Assembly: GCF_001439695.1 (NCBI RefSeq)
Contig: NZ_JYLL01000016.1
Span: 1-64,000 of the forward strand
Reading direction: 5' to 3'
Length of the DNA: 64,000 nt
Source of the DNA: Pseudomonas veronii
GTDB lineage: Bacteria; Pseudomonadota; Gammaproteobacteria; Pseudomonadales; Pseudomonadaceae
The position numbers were made by a program, and so were the translations under genes. This document shows positions 52,108 to 62,168 of this stretch, in pieces (positions within the stretch are counted from its first letter, which is position 1; each line of letters starts with the position of its first letter). A model generated the notes under the pieces. The model was not told where the DNA came from. It searched no databases and was given only the letters and a program-made list of their open reading frames with translations.

Positions 52108-52727
52108 GATCGGCCTCCACGCAAAGTAAGGTAAAAGTGGTGCAGTCGTTCGACCTCGCTGTGCAACCAGGCGAGGTCGCGGTCATTGACCAGCACGTCA
52201 TCGGCATGGCTCAGGCGGTCTTCGCGGCTGGACTGGGCCTTGAGTATCGCCTGCACCTGTTGTTCGCTGATGCCGTCGCGCTGCAGGGTACGCTGAATCT
52301 GCAGGGATTGCGGCACGTCGATCACCAGGATGCGTTGGGTCATGCTGTGCTGGCCGGATTCGATCAGCAGCGGCGACACCAGGATCGCGTAAGGCGAGCG
52401 CGCACGCGCCAGGTGGTTGCGAATCTCTTCGCCAATCAACGGGTGCAGCAAGGCTTCCAGCCAGCGGCGTTCTTGCGGCACTTCAAAGATCAACTTGCGC
52501 AATGCGGCGCGGTCCAGCTGGCCGTCGGGCTGCAGCACGCCGGCACCGAAGTGTTCGACAATGCTGGCGAGCGCCGGCCGGCCGGGTTCGACCACCCAGC
52601 GCGCGGCGTGATCGGCGTCTACCAGGTCTACGCCGAGGTCGCTGAAGTGCTGGGCCGCGGCGCTCTTGCCGCTGCCGATGCCGCCCGTAAGGCCAAGAAT
52701 CCAGGGTGTTGCAACAGGAGTGGTCAT
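52104..52727 (-). CDS. coaE: Dephospho-CoA kinase
   Basis: A 207-residue P-loop kinase: [28 protein letters not shown] and [20 protein letters not shown]. Last step of coenzyme A synthesis. ATG at 52727 overlaps the pilD stop (ATGA). Confidence 0.95.
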   Translation of the reverse strand: MTTPVATPWILGLTGGIGSGKSAAAQHFSDLGVDLVDADHAARWVVEPGRPALASIVEHFGAGVLQPDGQLDRAALRKLIFEVPQERRWLEALLHPLIGEEIRNHLARARSPYAILVSPLLIESGQHSMTQRILVIDVPQSLQIQRTLQRDGISEQQVQAILKAQSSREDRLSHADDVLVNDRDLAWLHSEVERLHHFYLTLRGGRS

Positions 52728-53590
52728 TTGAAACCGACAGACTGCAAATAGAAGTCGGTTATTTGACCACCCCAGAGCACGGCAATCCAGCCGGCAATTG
52801 CCAGATAGGGACCAAACGGCATCGGCGTGGCCGCCTGGATCTTGCTCCGACGCAGCAGGATCAGCCCGCCGCACACGCCCACCAGCGATGACATCAGCAG
52901 CGTCATCGGCAGGATTTGCCAGCCACCCCAGGCGCCGAGCAGCGCCAACAACTTGAAGTCGCCGTAGCCCATGCCGTCCTTGCCGGTGGCCAGCTTGAAC
53001 AGCCAGAACACCGTCCACAGGCTCATGTAGCCGATCACTGCACCCCACAGTGCATCGGGCAGGGGCACCAGCAGCTCGACGCTGTTAAGCATCAGCCCCA
53101 GCCACAATAGCGGCAGGACCAGCACATCGGGCAGCAGTTGGTGGTCGACGTCGATCAGGCTCATCGCCAACAAGCCCCAGCTCAACAGCATCACTGCGCC
53201 CGCTTGCCAGCCAAAGCCGAAATGCCAGGCCACCACGGCCGAGATCAACCCGCACGCCAGTTCGGTCAAGGGATAACGCGTACTGATCGCTTCGCGGCAA
53301 TGGGCACAGCGGCCCCGGAGCATCAGGTAGCTGAGCAGCGGGATGTTTTCCCACGGCCGAATCGGCTGATTGCAGTGTGGGCAGCAGGAATTGGGCTGCA
53401 TCAGGTTGTATCTCGGCCCGAAGGGGTCGCCGGGCAAACCGAGCACTTCATGGGCCTGTGCGCGCCATTCCCGTTCAAGCATTTTCGGCAGGCGCCACAC
53501 CAGCACGTTGAGGAAACTGCCCACGATCAAGCCCAGCACCATTGCCATGGCGACAAAGGCCCACGGCTGCTGGCTCAACAGCAGGCTCAA
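52724..53590 (-). CDS. pilD: Prepilin peptidase/N-methyltransferase PilD
   Basis: A 288-residue polytopic aspartyl protease. The cytoplasmic loop has paired zinc-binding Cys (CPHC, CAHC), and the catalytic aspartates lie in [12 protein letters not shown] and [15 protein letters not shown]. It cleaves and N-methylates type IV prepilins and type II pseudopilins. It likely serves the chromosomal PilA and also PilS/PilV of the nearby ICE, which shows no peptidase in its own cluster. Confidence 0.95.
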   Translation of the reverse strand: MSLLLSQQPWAFVAMAMVLGLIVGSFLNVLVWRLPKMLEREWRAQAHEVLGLPGDPFGPRYNLMQPNSCCPHCNQPIRPWENIPLLSYLMLRGRCAHCREAISTRYPLTELACGLISAVVAWHFGFGWQAGAVMLLSWGLLAMSLIDVDHQLLPDVLVLPLLWLGLMLNSVELLVPLPDALWGAVIGYMSLWTVFWLFKLATGKDGMGYGDFKLLALLGAWGGWQILPMTLLMSSLVGVCGGLILLRRSKIQAATPMPFGPYLAIAGWIAVLWGGQITDFYLQSVGFK

Positions 53591-54795
53591 AATGCCGTAC
53601 CGAGTTGGAAGACCGGCAGGTACAGGGCGATTACCAAAGCGCCGACAATCCCGCCGAGCACCACCATGATCAGCGGTTCCATCAGGCTGGTGAGCTGGTC
53701 GACCAGCGTGTCGACGTCCGACGCATAGTGGCTCGCGACTTTTTCCAGCATGTGCTCCAGGGTGCCGGATTCTTCACCAATCGCCGTCATCTGGATCGCC
53801 ATGCCAGGGAACAGGCCGCTGGCGGCCATGGCCCGATTCAGCGGCATGCCTGTGGATACATCGTGACGCATATGTTCGATAGCCTGTTTGAATAGCTGGT
53901 TGCCGGCAGCGGCGGCCACTGAATCCAGGGCCTGCACCAAAGGCACTCCGGCCGCGAACGTAGTCGAAAGCGTGCGCGCGTAGCGGGCGACCGCCGACTT
54001 TTTCAGCAGTGTGCCTGCCAGGGGCGCTTTCAACAAACTGGCATCCAGCCAATGACGAAAACCGGGCGATACGCGATAGGCCCGGCGCAACCCCAGACCT
54101 CCCGCGCCCAGGCTGAGCGCCAGCATCCACCAGGCTTGTTGCAGGAACTCGGACAAGGCAATCACGTACAGAGTAAAACCGGGCAACTCGCTGTCCACGC
54201 TGGCGAACAGGTTCTGGAATTGCGGCACCACATGGATCAGCAAGAGACTGCTGACAAGGCTGGCGACCACGATGACCGCGATGGGGTAGGTCATGGCCTT
54301 CTTGATCCGGGCCTTGAGCCGTTCGCTCTTTTCCAGGTGATCCGCCACCCGCTCCAGAAGGGTTTCCAGGGCGCCGGCCTGCTCACCCGCCGCCACCAGG
54401 TTGCAGTACAGGTCATCGAAGTAGCGCGGCTGTTTGCGCAGGGCCGACGCCAGGGTATTCCCGGCGCCGATCTCCTGTTTCAGGCCTTTTACCAGCCTGT
54501 ACATGTGACGGTTGTCGAAGCCTTCGCTGATCACGTCGAAGGCTTGCAGCAACGCAATGCCGGCCTTCAGCAGTGTCGCCAGTTGGCGGGTGAACAGGGC
54601 AATGTCCGCCGGTTTGATCGGCGCAGCGAGGCTTGGCAGGCCGGCGGATTGTTTGCGCACGCGGCCAGGGCAAATCCCTTGCTGGCGCAGTTGTGCCTTG
54701 ACCCGCGCGAGGTCGTGGCCGACGGTTTGCCCGGACACCCTGCGTCCCTGGCGGTTGATGCCTTCCCAGGCGTATGTCGTGGCAGCGTTGGTCAT
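53587..54795 (-). CDS. pilC: Type IVa pilus platform protein PilC
   Basis: A 402-residue GspF-family protein: an N-terminal YAWEGINRQGRRVSGQTVGH segment, DIALFTRQLATLLKAGIALL, and a repeat in the second half (ARTLSTTFAAGVPLVQALDS) with three membrane helices. It binds the pilus motors at the inner membrane. It is directly followed by pilD. The usual upstream gene pilB is absent, and the next gene upstream is the divergent pilA. Confidence 0.93.
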   Translation of the reverse strand: MTNAATTYAWEGINRQGRRVSGQTVGHDLARVKAQLRQQGICPGRVRKQSAGLPSLAAPIKPADIALFTRQLATLLKAGIALLQAFDVISEGFDNRHMYRLVKGLKQEIGAGNTLASALRKQPRYFDDLYCNLVAAGEQAGALETLLERVADHLEKSERLKARIKKAMTYPIAVIVVASLVSSLLLIHVVPQFQNLFASVDSELPGFTLYVIALSEFLQQAWWMLALSLGAGGLGLRRAYRVSPGFRHWLDASLLKAPLAGTLLKKSAVARYARTLSTTFAAGVPLVQALDSVAAAAGNQLFKQAIEHMRHDVSTGMPLNRAMAASGLFPGMAIQMTAIGEESGTLEHMLEKVASHYASDVDTLVDQLTSLMEPLIMVVLGGIVGALVIALYLPVFQLGTAF

Positions 54796-54996
54796 GTCTC
54801 TGTTCCGCACACAGGTCGTCGAATCTTTATAGCGTAGCCAGGTGACGGATTCGGATTGCTCGGCGTTCAACGATAAAATGTCAGATTGTGCGTCTTGGAC
54901 GCGATTGGCCGCTCGCGGGTGAGTACACTGGCGCGGCTGCACGATACGGGGCGCAGGACGCGCCTTGTCATGGGTTCTGTTCTGGAGAGGAATGTG

Positions 54997-55410
54997 ATGC
55001 GTCAGAAAGGTTTTACTTTGATCGAGTTATTGATCGTCGTGGCAATCATCGGCATTTTGGCCACCATTGGCTTGCCCATGTACACCACGCATCAGGCCAA
55101 GGCCAAGTTCACGGCCGGGCTGGCTGAAATCACCGCGTTGAAAGCCGGCTACGAGGATGTATTCAACCAAGGCACAGTACCAACCGTGGCATTGATCGGT
55201 GGCACCAGCCCGACCGCCAATTGCAAGATCGATGTGGCAGGGGATGTCGCCACCGGCGCCGGTTCCATCAGTTGCGAAATCCTCGACGCCCCGGCACCGG
55301 TACTGGGCAAGACCATTACCCTGACGCGCAGCGCCACCGCCGGCTGGAAATGCGCCACGACGGCAGAGGCCAAGTACGCCGCCAAAGGGTGTGGCGCCGA
55401 CGGGGCATGA
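54997..55410 (+). CDS. pilA: Type IVa major pilin PilA
   Basis: A 137-residue prepilin with leader MRQKG and mature start FTLIELLIVVAIIGILATIG, including Glu5. Four Cys (NCKID, SCEIL, KCATT, KGCG) suggest one or two disulfides, the last pair framing the D-region. The protein ends in Ala, not the C-terminal Ser used by TfpO-type pilin glycosylation. ATG at 54997 follows GGAGAGG. The promoter lies in the 200 bp shared with the divergent pilC. Confidence 0.92.
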   Translation: MRQKGFTLIELLIVVAIIGILATIGLPMYTTHQAKAKFTAGLAEITALKAGYEDVFNQGTVPTVALIGGTSPTANCKIDVAGDVATGAGSISCEILDAPAPVLGKTITLTRSATAGWKCATTAEAKYAAKGCGADGA

Positions 55411-55445
55411 CTGCCAAACCCTGCGCACGGACGTAAAGGTGGCCG

Positions 55446-56855
55446 ATGTCGTTATCCCCGCAGCAGCGCGACAAGACGTTCCTGGTGATTGCAGCGTGCT
55501 TGCTCGCGCTGGGTATCTGCGCACCGTTCAGCGGGCATGACTGGCAACGCGCAATGCAGGTGGCCATGGGCCTGGGCGCGGTGGTGTATGGGTTGACGGT
55601 CGTTCCCGTCGAGCGTCTGGTGGACCGGCCGACGGCCCTGGGCCTGGTGCTGATCGTTGGGCTGGGCCTGGTGTCATCGGCACTGGCCCATCAGCCGCTC
55701 TGGGCCTTCACCGAGGTCGCGCTGTTCATCAGCTGTGGGGCGATCGCCGTCGCGGTTGCCCTGCTGCGCCGTCATGCAGGTGAGCCGTTGGACCGCGTGC
55801 TGATCCTGATGGTGGTGCTGCTGTGCCTGATCAAGTCGATCCAATACCTGTATGCCGGCGCGCTCGCCTTCGCCAGTGGCGCGCGGGTTCTTGATCCGGA
55901 CGCGTTGCTGTCCGGGTTTTCCAACAAGCGCTTCTACGGTCAATTCCAGACCTTCACCCTGCCATTGCTGGCGCTGCCCTTGCTGATGCCCAAGGTCTCC
56001 CGCTCCGTGCGCGGCGCGGTGTTTGCGTTGCTGTGTGTGTGGTGGTTGATCGCGATCAGCGGCGGCACCCGCGGCACCTGGCTCGGCATGGCGGTGGCCG
56101 GTGTGGCGTTGGCGCTGCTCGGGCCGTGGGGGCGACGCTGGTTGGCCTGGCAATTGGCTGCGGTGTGCGGCGGTTTGTTGCTGTATACGGTGTTGTTCAC
56201 GCTGTTGACGGGTGCGCTGGGTGTCGAGGTCGGCAGTGGCGTCAGCGATCGCCTCACCACTTCGCTGTCGGGGCGTGGCCCGATCTGGTGGCAGGCCTGG
56301 CACATGATCGTCGAGCGTCCGTGGCTGGGGTTCGGGCCGATGCATTTCGCGGATATCGCCAACCCGATCGCCGCGCACCCGCACCAGGCAATCCTGCAAT
56401 GGGCCAGCGAGTGGGGCGTTCCCTCGGCCTTGTGCGTGGCTGCCTTGGCGTGGCGCGGTGGCTGGGCCACCCTCCGCGTGTTGCGGACGCGGGCTTGTTC
56501 TACAGAGCGCGTGGACTTGCTGCGCGGGTGCCTGTTCGCGGCATTGCTGGGCGCGCTCACGCAAGCAATGGTCGACGGCGTCATCGTGATGCCCAACTCG
56601 CAGGTCTGGTTGGCGCTGGTGGTGGGCTGGTTGATGGCGCTGCACGTGTGGCGCGCCGCTCCTGGCGCGTCGCTGCCATGGGCCTGGGCAGGGTGGCGGG
56701 TGGCGGCGGTGCTGTCCGTTGGCCTGCTGGTGTGGGTCGTGATGCGTGATGCCCCGCACATCGAGCAAGCCCAGCAAGACTATCTTGAAGGTGGCAACCA
56801 ACACCTGCAGCCGCGCTTCTGGGCCCAAGGGGTGATTGCCCTGCGACGTCAGTGA
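55446..56855 (+). CDS. O-antigen-ligase/Wzy-like membrane protein beside pilA
   Basis: A 469-residue protein with about 10-12 membrane helices and a large periplasmic loop containing SGRGPIWWQAWHMIVERPWL then GFGPM, the Wzy_C ligase motif region. In P. aeruginosa the gene after pilA is often tfpO, which transfers an O-antigen unit to pilin. Here the pilin lacks the terminal Ser, so another glycosylation site or another acceptor is likely. It starts 35 bp after pilA. Confidence 0.82.
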   Translation: MSLSPQQRDKTFLVIAACLLALGICAPFSGHDWQRAMQVAMGLGAVVYGLTVVPVERLVDRPTALGLVLIVGLGLVSSALAHQPLWAFTEVALFISCGAIAVAVALLRRHAGEPLDRVLILMVVLLCLIKSIQYLYAGALAFASGARVLDPDALLSGFSNKRFYGQFQTFTLPLLALPLLMPKVSRSVRGAVFALLCVWWLIAISGGTRGTWLGMAVAGVALALLGPWGRRWLAWQLAAVCGGLLLYTVLFTLLTGALGVEVGSGVSDRLTTSLSGRGPIWWQAWHMIVERPWLGFGPMHFADIANPIAAHPHQAILQWASEWGVPSALCVAALAWRGGWATLRVLRTRACSTERVDLLRGCLFAALLGALTQAMVDGVIVMPNSQVWLALVVGWLMALHVWRAAPGASLPWAWAGWRVAAVLSVGLLVWVVMRDAPHIEQAQQDYLEGGNQHLQPRFWAQGVIALRRQ

Positions 56856-56894
56856 GTTGCCGGACGCCCGATGCGGTGCTAGCTTTAGCCCACC

Positions 56895-56970
56895 GCCCGT
56901 GTAGCTCAGCCGGTAGAGCAGCGCACTCGTAACGCGAAGGTCGCAGGTTCGATTCCTGTCTCGGGCACCA
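56895..56970 (+). tRNA. tRNA-Thr(CGT)
   Basis: A 76-base cloverleaf with D-arm GCTCAGCCGGTAGAGC, anticodon arm CGCACTCGTAACGCG (anticodon CGT), T-loop TTCGATT and an encoded CCA. One T-T mismatch appears in the acceptor stem. tRNA-Thr next to pilA is the known Pseudomonas arrangement and is often an integration hotspot for islands. Confidence 0.93.
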
Positions 56971-57103
56971 AAGCAACACCGTTTTCAGATGATCCCAGAA
57001 TGGTTCTGAAGGCCAGGCGAGTCGGCATTCGTGCCCGCTCTTTTGTATCTGCGCAACCTTGATGACCCAGATGCATCCCCATTCCTCGATCTAAGAGAAC
57101 AAC

Positions 57104-57409
57104 ATGACCACGACTGAAATGACCCAGGAAGTTCGGCACCAAGCAGCCCTCGACAAATACCTCGGGGAATCGCCGCAGCTTAAAGAAGAGATCAAGGACC
57201 TGAGCGCTGACGATCAGCGCGACCAGATCCAGTGGGCATTCGAGGACGAGGCCGAGAGCCAGGGCCTCCAGCCATGGGAGCTGAGCCTCAAGTACACCTC
57301 GTCAGCGGACGAGTTCGAAGCCGCACGGCTGGCCTTGCACCAAGAGGCGGCTGAAGTGCTCGGTGTCGAATGGGAAGAGTATTGCGAGATGAATAACCTG
57401 GTGGTCTGA
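57104..57409 (+). CDS. DUF6388-like small acidic protein
   Basis: A 101-residue acidic helical protein: RHQAALDKYLGESPQLKEEI, IQWAFEDEAESQGLQPWELS and EVLGVEWEEYCEMNNL. The family name is from memory. Common in pseudomonads and of unknown function. Followed by a strong bidirectional terminator at 57417-57446. Confidence 0.65.
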   Translation: MTTTEMTQEVRHQAALDKYLGESPQLKEEIKDLSADDQRDQIQWAFEDEAESQGLQPWELSLKYTSSADEFEAARLALHQEAAEVLGVEWEEYCEMNNLVV

Positions 57410-57416
57410 ACCGCTG

Positions 57417-57446
57417 TTGCAGGAGCCGGCAACCCGGCTCCTGCAA
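57417..57446. terminator. Bidirectional hairpin between convergent genes
   Basis: TTGCAGGAGCCGG-caac-CCGGCTCCTGCAA, a 13-bp perfect stem between the DUF6388-like gene and nadC. Confidence 0.85.
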
Positions 57447-57452
57447 CGGGCT

Positions 57453-58301
57453 TCAGATACTGAGGCGCATCGACAGGTCCACCGCTTTCACATCCTTGGT
57501 CATCGCGCCGATGGAGATGTAGTCCACCCCGGTTTCAGCGATGGGCAGCAGGGTTTTTTCGTTGATCCCGCCGCTGGCTTCCAGCTTGGCTTTGCCGCCG
57601 TTCAGGCGCACGGCTTCACGCATGTCATCCAGGCTCAGTTCGTCGAGCATGATGATATCGGCGCCCGCCGCCAACGCTTCGCGCAATTCGTCCAGGCTTT
57701 CCACTTCGACTTCCACCGGTTTGCCCGGGGCGATCTTGTGCGCGGCCGAAATCGCCTGGGCGATACCGCCACAGGCGGCGATATGGTTTTCCTTGATCAG
57801 GAACGCGTCATACAAACCGATGCGATGGTTGTGGCAACCGCCACAGGTCACGGCGTATTTCTGCGCCAGACGCAGGCCCGGCAGCGTCTTGCGCGTGTCG
57901 AGCAACTTGACCTGGGTGCTCGCGACACTATCCGCCAGGTACTGGGCGCGTGTGGCGACGCCGGAGAGCATCTGTAGGAAATTCAGCGCGCTGCGTTCGC
58001 CGCTGAGCAGCGAACGTGCCGGGCCTTCGAGGTGGAACAGTGCCTGGTTGGGGCTGACGCGTTCACCGTCGGCCACCAGCCAATGCACCGCGACCCGCGG
58101 GTCCAGTTGGCGGAACACCGCGTCCACCCAGGCCGTGCCAGCGATAACGGCCGCATCGCGGGTGATGATCGTGGCCTTGGCCAGCCGTTCGGCCGGGATC
58201 AATTGCGCGGTGATGTCGCCGCTGCCGATGTCTTCGCGCAGTGCGCGGCGCACGTTGGCTTCGATTTCGGCGGTGAGGTCGGCAAGACGGAGATTCGGCA
58301 T
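57453..58301 (-). CDS. nadC: Nicotinate-nucleotide pyrophosphorylase (carboxylating)
   Basis: A 282-residue quinolinate phosphoribosyltransferase: [52 protein letters not shown] and [20 protein letters not shown]. It makes nicotinate mononucleotide in NAD synthesis. ATG at 58301 fits the family start. The pilA-side location is as in PAO1. Confidence 0.95.
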   Translation of the reverse strand: MPNLRLADLTAEIEANVRRALREDIGSGDITAQLIPAERLAKATIITRDAAVIAGTAWVDAVFRQLDPRVAVHWLVADGERVSPNQALFHLEGPARSLLSGERSALNFLQMLSGVATRAQYLADSVASTQVKLLDTRKTLPGLRLAQKYAVTCGGCHNHRIGLYDAFLIKENHIAACGGIAQAISAAHKIAPGKPVEVEVESLDELREALAAGADIIMLDELSLDDMREAVRLNGGKAKLEASGGINEKTLLPIAETGVDYISIGAMTKDVKAVDLSMRLSI

Positions 58302-58543
58302 AACAGGCTCCACAAACAAAGTGCGCCGATTATAGGGGCTGTGCGCGTTTGAACCCAGTGGCGTGCTCATTTACAGCGCTATGACAGAGTTCGCTGGCGC
58401 AACGACCCCCATTTGCAAGATAATCTCGCGCCTTGCAATTGGCGTCATAGCTTTGACGTCCTGGTGGTAACCGGATATTCGCAGTGCCCAACTGGGCCTG
58501 CCCCGACTTTGCCCTACCCACACCGCCGTTTCAGGAGGCCTGG

Positions 58544-60694
58544 ATGCACAACGACGGAAAGGTGGTGCCGATCAATAAGGCACAGACCACGCCATCGCCG
58601 CTCGCGCGCCTACCGGTGGTGTTGCTGCAGGTTCGCGACAAGGCTGCGCAGCAACTGCAGCAAGGTTTGCAGGAGCTGTTCGATAACGCCGACGACACCC
58701 TGTTCGAAATGGCCGACAAGGCCCTTAACAACGTCGACCACCATATTTTCTTTGAAGCCATGCGCGACCTGCGTCTCAAGCGCAAGAATTTCGAGCGCGT
58801 GTTCATGGGGCAACTGTTCGAGGCCTTCGCCAACCTGGGCGGGGCAGGGCGCGGTGAACGGCAGTTGGTGCCGGTGGTGTCCTACGACAAGGTGCCCGGC
58901 ATCCTCAGGGACGACCTGGAAAAAGCCCTGGCGCTGGAGGCAATGCTCGGGCGGGTGCAGCATCGCGACGGCCTCGCCCTGGGGCAACTGACCACTCGCC
59001 TAGGCGCCTTGCTCGACAGGTCCATGGATGACTGCGAGAACCCCCTGGGGCCGGCGCTGCTGTGCGAGTTTTTCCTGCGCGCGGGGCGCAGCCTGGGCGT
59101 GGAAATTCGCGTCAAGCTGGTCATGCTCAAGCTCTTTGAAAAGTACGTGCTCAGCGACGCCGACCACCTGTACGGTGAGGCCAATCAGTTGCTGGTCGCC
59201 ACCGGCGTGCTGCCTGAACTCAAGGCGGTGCCGGCCCGTCGTTCCGGCGGGCGCGTACCGTGCAAGCACACGCGTGAAGCCCGGTTGCCAAGCGCCGACC
59301 AGCCAGTCGACGAAAATGGCGAGCACGCCTTTTCTACCTTGCGAGCGCTGCTGGGCGCCGTGCGCGGCAGTGTCGCGCCGACCCTGGAAGCCAGCGCCGA
59401 GCCCCAGCCCATTGCCACCCGCGACCTGCTGCGGCTGTTGTCCCATTTGCAGCAATACGTGCCGGAGCCGGATGTCGAGGACGACTTCGACCTGCGCAAC
59501 CAGTTGAAGCAACTGCTGACCCGAGTCAGCGTCAAGAGCGGCAAATCCCGGGTCGTGGAAGAGGCCGACGAAGACGTAATCAACCTGGTCGCGCTGTTGT
59601 TCGAATTCATCCTCAATGACCACGCCGTCCCGGACGCCTTCAAGGCCTTGATCGCCCGGTTGCAGATCCCGATGCTCAAACTGGCGGTGCTGGACAAGAG
59701 CCTTTTCAGCCGCGCCGGCCATCCGGCGCGGCGGCTGCTCAACGAAATCGCCGGTGCCGCCATCGGTTGGAGCCCGGCTGAAGGTAACCCGCGTGACAGC
59801 CTGTACCTGCGCATCGAGCAGGTGGTGCAGCGGTTGCTGAATGATTTTGCCGAAGACCCGGCGATTTTTTCCGAACTGCTGTCGGAGTTCTGCGCGTTTA
59901 CCGCTGACGAGCACCGGCACAGTGCATTGCTCGAACAGCACACCCGCGATACCGAGGAAGCGCGCCTGCGTAACGAGGCGGCCCGACAGCGCGTGGCCGA
60001 CGTGCTGAACCGGCGTTTGCTGGGCAAGGTCCTGCCGCGCTCGGTGGTGCAGTTTGTGCAACAGGCCTGGAGCCAGGTGCTGTTGCTGGCCAGCCTCAAG
60101 CACGGTGAGCAATCGGTGCAATGGCAGGCGGGGCTGCGCACCCTGGACGAGTTGATCTGGAGCGTTAGCCTGCACGACGACACCGAGGCCGGGCGGCATC
60201 TGCTGGAGCAGTTGCCGGCGTTGCTCAAGGCCTTGCGCGACGGGATGAGCGGCGCGGGGTTCGACCCTTTCAGCACCCGTGAGTTCTTTGTTCGGCTGCA
60301 GGCCTTGCATGTTCAGGCGTTCGAGGGCGGCGAGAGGTTGATCGAGGTGCAGGAGCCCTTCGTGTTCGACTCTGGCTTGCCCGATGCCGCGCAGGACCTG
60401 GCCGCGGATGATCCCGACCTGCTCAAGGTGCGCCAATTGCGCGTCGGCGTTTGGCTGGAGTTCCTGGAACCCGAGGAAACCGCTCTGCGCGGCAAACTGA
60501 ACGCGATCATGGCACCGGCCGATCGCTATGTTTTCGTCAACCGCGCCGGGCTCAAGGTACTCGAGCGCAGCGCCGGCCAACTGGCCCTGGCGTTCAAGCG
60601 TGGTGCGTTGCGTATCCTGGACGAAGCCCTGCTGTTCGAGCGTGCGCTGGCGACGGTGGCGGGTAACTTGCGTCAACTCAATCGCGGCAAGTGA
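58544..60694 (+). CDS. DUF1631 family protein
   Basis: A 716-residue cytoplasmic protein. The N-terminal part includes MADKALNNVDHHIFFEAMRD and LRLKRKNFERVFMGQLFEAF, with KSRVVEEADEDVINLVALLF in the middle. DUF1631 proteins are found in gammaproteobacteria beside nadC/ampD. In P. aeruginosa relatives have been linked to c-di-GMP-related or motility phenotypes, which I cannot confirm here. The C-terminus carries a PilZ-like stretch (RVGVWLEFLEPEETALRGKL then NAIMAPADRYVFVNRAG). ATG at 58544 follows AGGAGG. Confidence 0.82.
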   Translation: MHNDGKVVPINKAQTTPSPLARLPVVLLQVRDKAAQQLQQGLQELFDNADDTLFEMADKALNNVDHHIFFEAMRDLRLKRKNFERVFMGQLFEAFANLGGAGRGERQLVPVVSYDKVPGILRDDLEKALALEAMLGRVQHRDGLALGQLTTRLGALLDRSMDDCENPLGPALLCEFFLRAGRSLGVEIRVKLVMLKLFEKYVLSDADHLYGEANQLLVATGVLPELKAVPARRSGGRVPCKHTREARLPSADQPVDENGEHAFSTLRALLGAVRGSVAPTLEASAEPQPIATRDLLRLLSHLQQYVPEPDVEDDFDLRNQLKQLLTRVSVKSGKSRVVEEADEDVINLVALLFEFILNDHAVPDAFKALIARLQIPMLKLAVLDKSLFSRAGHPARRLLNEIAGAAIGWSPAEGNPRDSLYLRIEQVVQRLLNDFAEDPAIFSELLSEFCAFTADEHRHSALLEQHTRDTEEARLRNEAARQRVADVLNRRLLGKVLPRSVVQFVQQAWSQVLLLASLKHGEQSVQWQAGLRTLDELIWSVSLHDDTEAGRHLLEQLPALLKALRDGMSGAGFDPFSTREFFVRLQALHVQAFEGGERLIEVQEPFVFDSGLPDAAQDLAADDPDLLKVRQLRVGVWLEFLEPEETALRGKLNAIMAPADRYVFVNRAGLKVLERSAGQLALAFKRGALRILDEALLFERALATVAGNLRQLNRGK

Positions 60695-60755
60695 TCGCAA
60701 CCATAGGGCTGAACGCGGCATACTGGTCAGACTTAGTCACGTTCAAGGAACCTGT

Positions 60756-61319
60756 ATGCAGTTGGACCCCGCCAGCGGTTGGTGCCAGGGCGTTCGTCAT
60801 TGCCCTTCGCCCAACTTCAACGAGCGCCCCGCAGGTGAAGTCTCGCTGTTGGTGGTGCATAACATCAGCCTGCCGCCGGCGCAGTTCGCCACCGGCAAGG
60901 TGCAGGAATTTTTCCAGAATCGCTTGGATGTCACGGAACATCCTTACTTTGCAGGGATTGCCGACCTACGCGTGTCAGCGCATTTTCTGATTGAACGCGA
61001 CGGAGGGGTGACGCAGTTTGTGTCCTGCCTCGACCGCGCCTGGCATGCCGGGGTTTCCAGCTTCGAGGGGCGCGAAACGTGCAATGACTTTTCCCTGGGG
61101 ATCGAGTTGGAAGGTACGGATGACCTGCCGTTTACCGATGCCCAATATGCGTCACTGATCGACCTGACACGTCAGTTGCTGGCGACTTACCCGGGCATCA
61201 CCCGTCAGCGCATTTGTGGTCACAGCGATATCGCCCCGGGGCGCAAGACCGATCCCGGGCCCGCTTTTGATTGGATGCGCTTTCGCAGCGCCCTGCAGGA
61301 TGGAGGACACGCACAATGA
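60756..61319 (+). CDS. ampD: 1,6-anhydro-N-acetylmuramyl-L-alanine amidase AmpD
   Basis: A 187-residue cytoplasmic zinc amidase: LLVVHNISLPP (zinc His), the VSAHFLIERDGGVTQFVSCL strand-turn, and CGHSDIAPGRKTDPGPAFDW with the second His and the Asp ligand. It recycles muropeptides. Its loss raises AmpC through AmpR. ATGA overlap with ampE. Confidence 0.95.
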   Translation: MQLDPASGWCQGVRHCPSPNFNERPAGEVSLLVVHNISLPPAQFATGKVQEFFQNRLDVTEHPYFAGIADLRVSAHFLIERDGGVTQFVSCLDRAWHAGVSSFEGRETCNDFSLGIELEGTDDLPFTDAQYASLIDLTRQLLATYPGITRQRICGHSDIAPGRKTDPGPAFDWMRFRSALQDGGHAQ

Positions 61320-62152
61320 GTTTCCTGGTGTTGGTGCTGGCGGTCTGGATCGAGAAATTCTCGGCCTTGCGCCAAAAGTTGCAGCGCGACGGCAGATGGC
61401 TGCGCGAATTGGCCAGATTGGAATCGAGCCCGCGCCTGGGCGAACAGCCCTGGTTGATTCTGGCGCTGCTGGTGTTGCTGCCGGTAGCCGTGGTGGCGTT
61501 GTTGCTGCTGATGCTGGAACCGGTGGCCTACGGCCTGTTGGCGCTGCCGGTGCATTTGCTGGTGCTGATCTACAGCCTGGGGCGCGGTGATCTGCTGGCC
61601 GGGCTTGGCCCGTTCCGCGATGCCTGGCGGCGCGGCGACCTGCAGGCCGCCGAGCATGTGGCCGAGCGTGACCTGAAGGTCGCTGCCGACAGTGGCGAGC
61701 AGTTGCTGGAACGTGTCCAGGGGTATCTCCTGTGGCAGGCCTATCAGAGCTTCTTTGCGGTGATCTTCTGGTATTTCCTGTTGGGCCCGGTCGCAGCCCT
61801 GGCCTATCGCCTGCTGGCGCTGGCCAGCGAACACAGTCAGAACCCTCTGGTGGCCGAGCGTGCCGCGCAACTGCGGCATGCCTTTGACTGGTTGCCGGTG
61901 CGCTTGCTGGCGGCGAGCTTCGCCTTGGTGGGCAACTTTGTCGCGGTCAGCCGAGTGATGCTCCACGAGCTGCTGAGCTGGGACATCAGTGCCGCGCAAC
62001 TGGTGAACAAAGTCGGCCTGGTGGCCGCCGAAATCCCGCCGCCGGTGGTGGGGGCCGACGGCATCAACAGCCTGGATCGCCTGTGGGAACTGCTGCTGCG
62101 CGCGGCGGTGCTGTGGTATGCCGGTTTCGCCATCTGGACTGTGTTGCCCTAG
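61316..62152 (+). CDS. ampE: Regulatory/signalling membrane protein AmpE
   Basis: A 278-residue membrane protein with four predicted helices, a cytoplasmic domain (GLGPFRDAWRRGDLQAAEHV) and RHAFDWLPVRLLAASFALVG. It is the usual partner of ampD and thought to sense cell-wall state. ATG at 61316 overlaps the ampD stop. Confidence 0.92.
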   Translation: MSFLVLVLAVWIEKFSALRQKLQRDGRWLRELARLESSPRLGEQPWLILALLVLLPVAVVALLLLMLEPVAYGLLALPVHLLVLIYSLGRGDLLAGLGPFRDAWRRGDLQAAEHVAERDLKVAADSGEQLLERVQGYLLWQAYQSFFAVIFWYFLLGPVAALAYRLLALASEHSQNPLVAERAAQLRHAFDWLPVRLLAASFALVGNFVAVSRVMLHELLSWDISAAQLVNKVGLVAAEIPPPVVGADGINSLDRLWELLLRAAVLWYAGFAIWTVLP

Positions 62153-62168
62153 CGGTCACGCTCAATCC

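Noticed and set aside
54900-54996. Sigma-54 promoter for pilA at the TGGCGCGGCTGC stretch
   Set aside because: The spacing between GG and GC is too short for a -24/-12 promoter, so it is not reported as a feature.
55674-56828. 384-residue frame antisense to the O-antigen-ligase-like gene
   Set aside because: Same GC shadow effect, with no start site or family.
59000-60721. 573-residue frame antisense to the DUF1631 gene
   Set aside because: High GC third positions keep antisense frames open. The opposite strand encodes a recognisable protein with a clear start.
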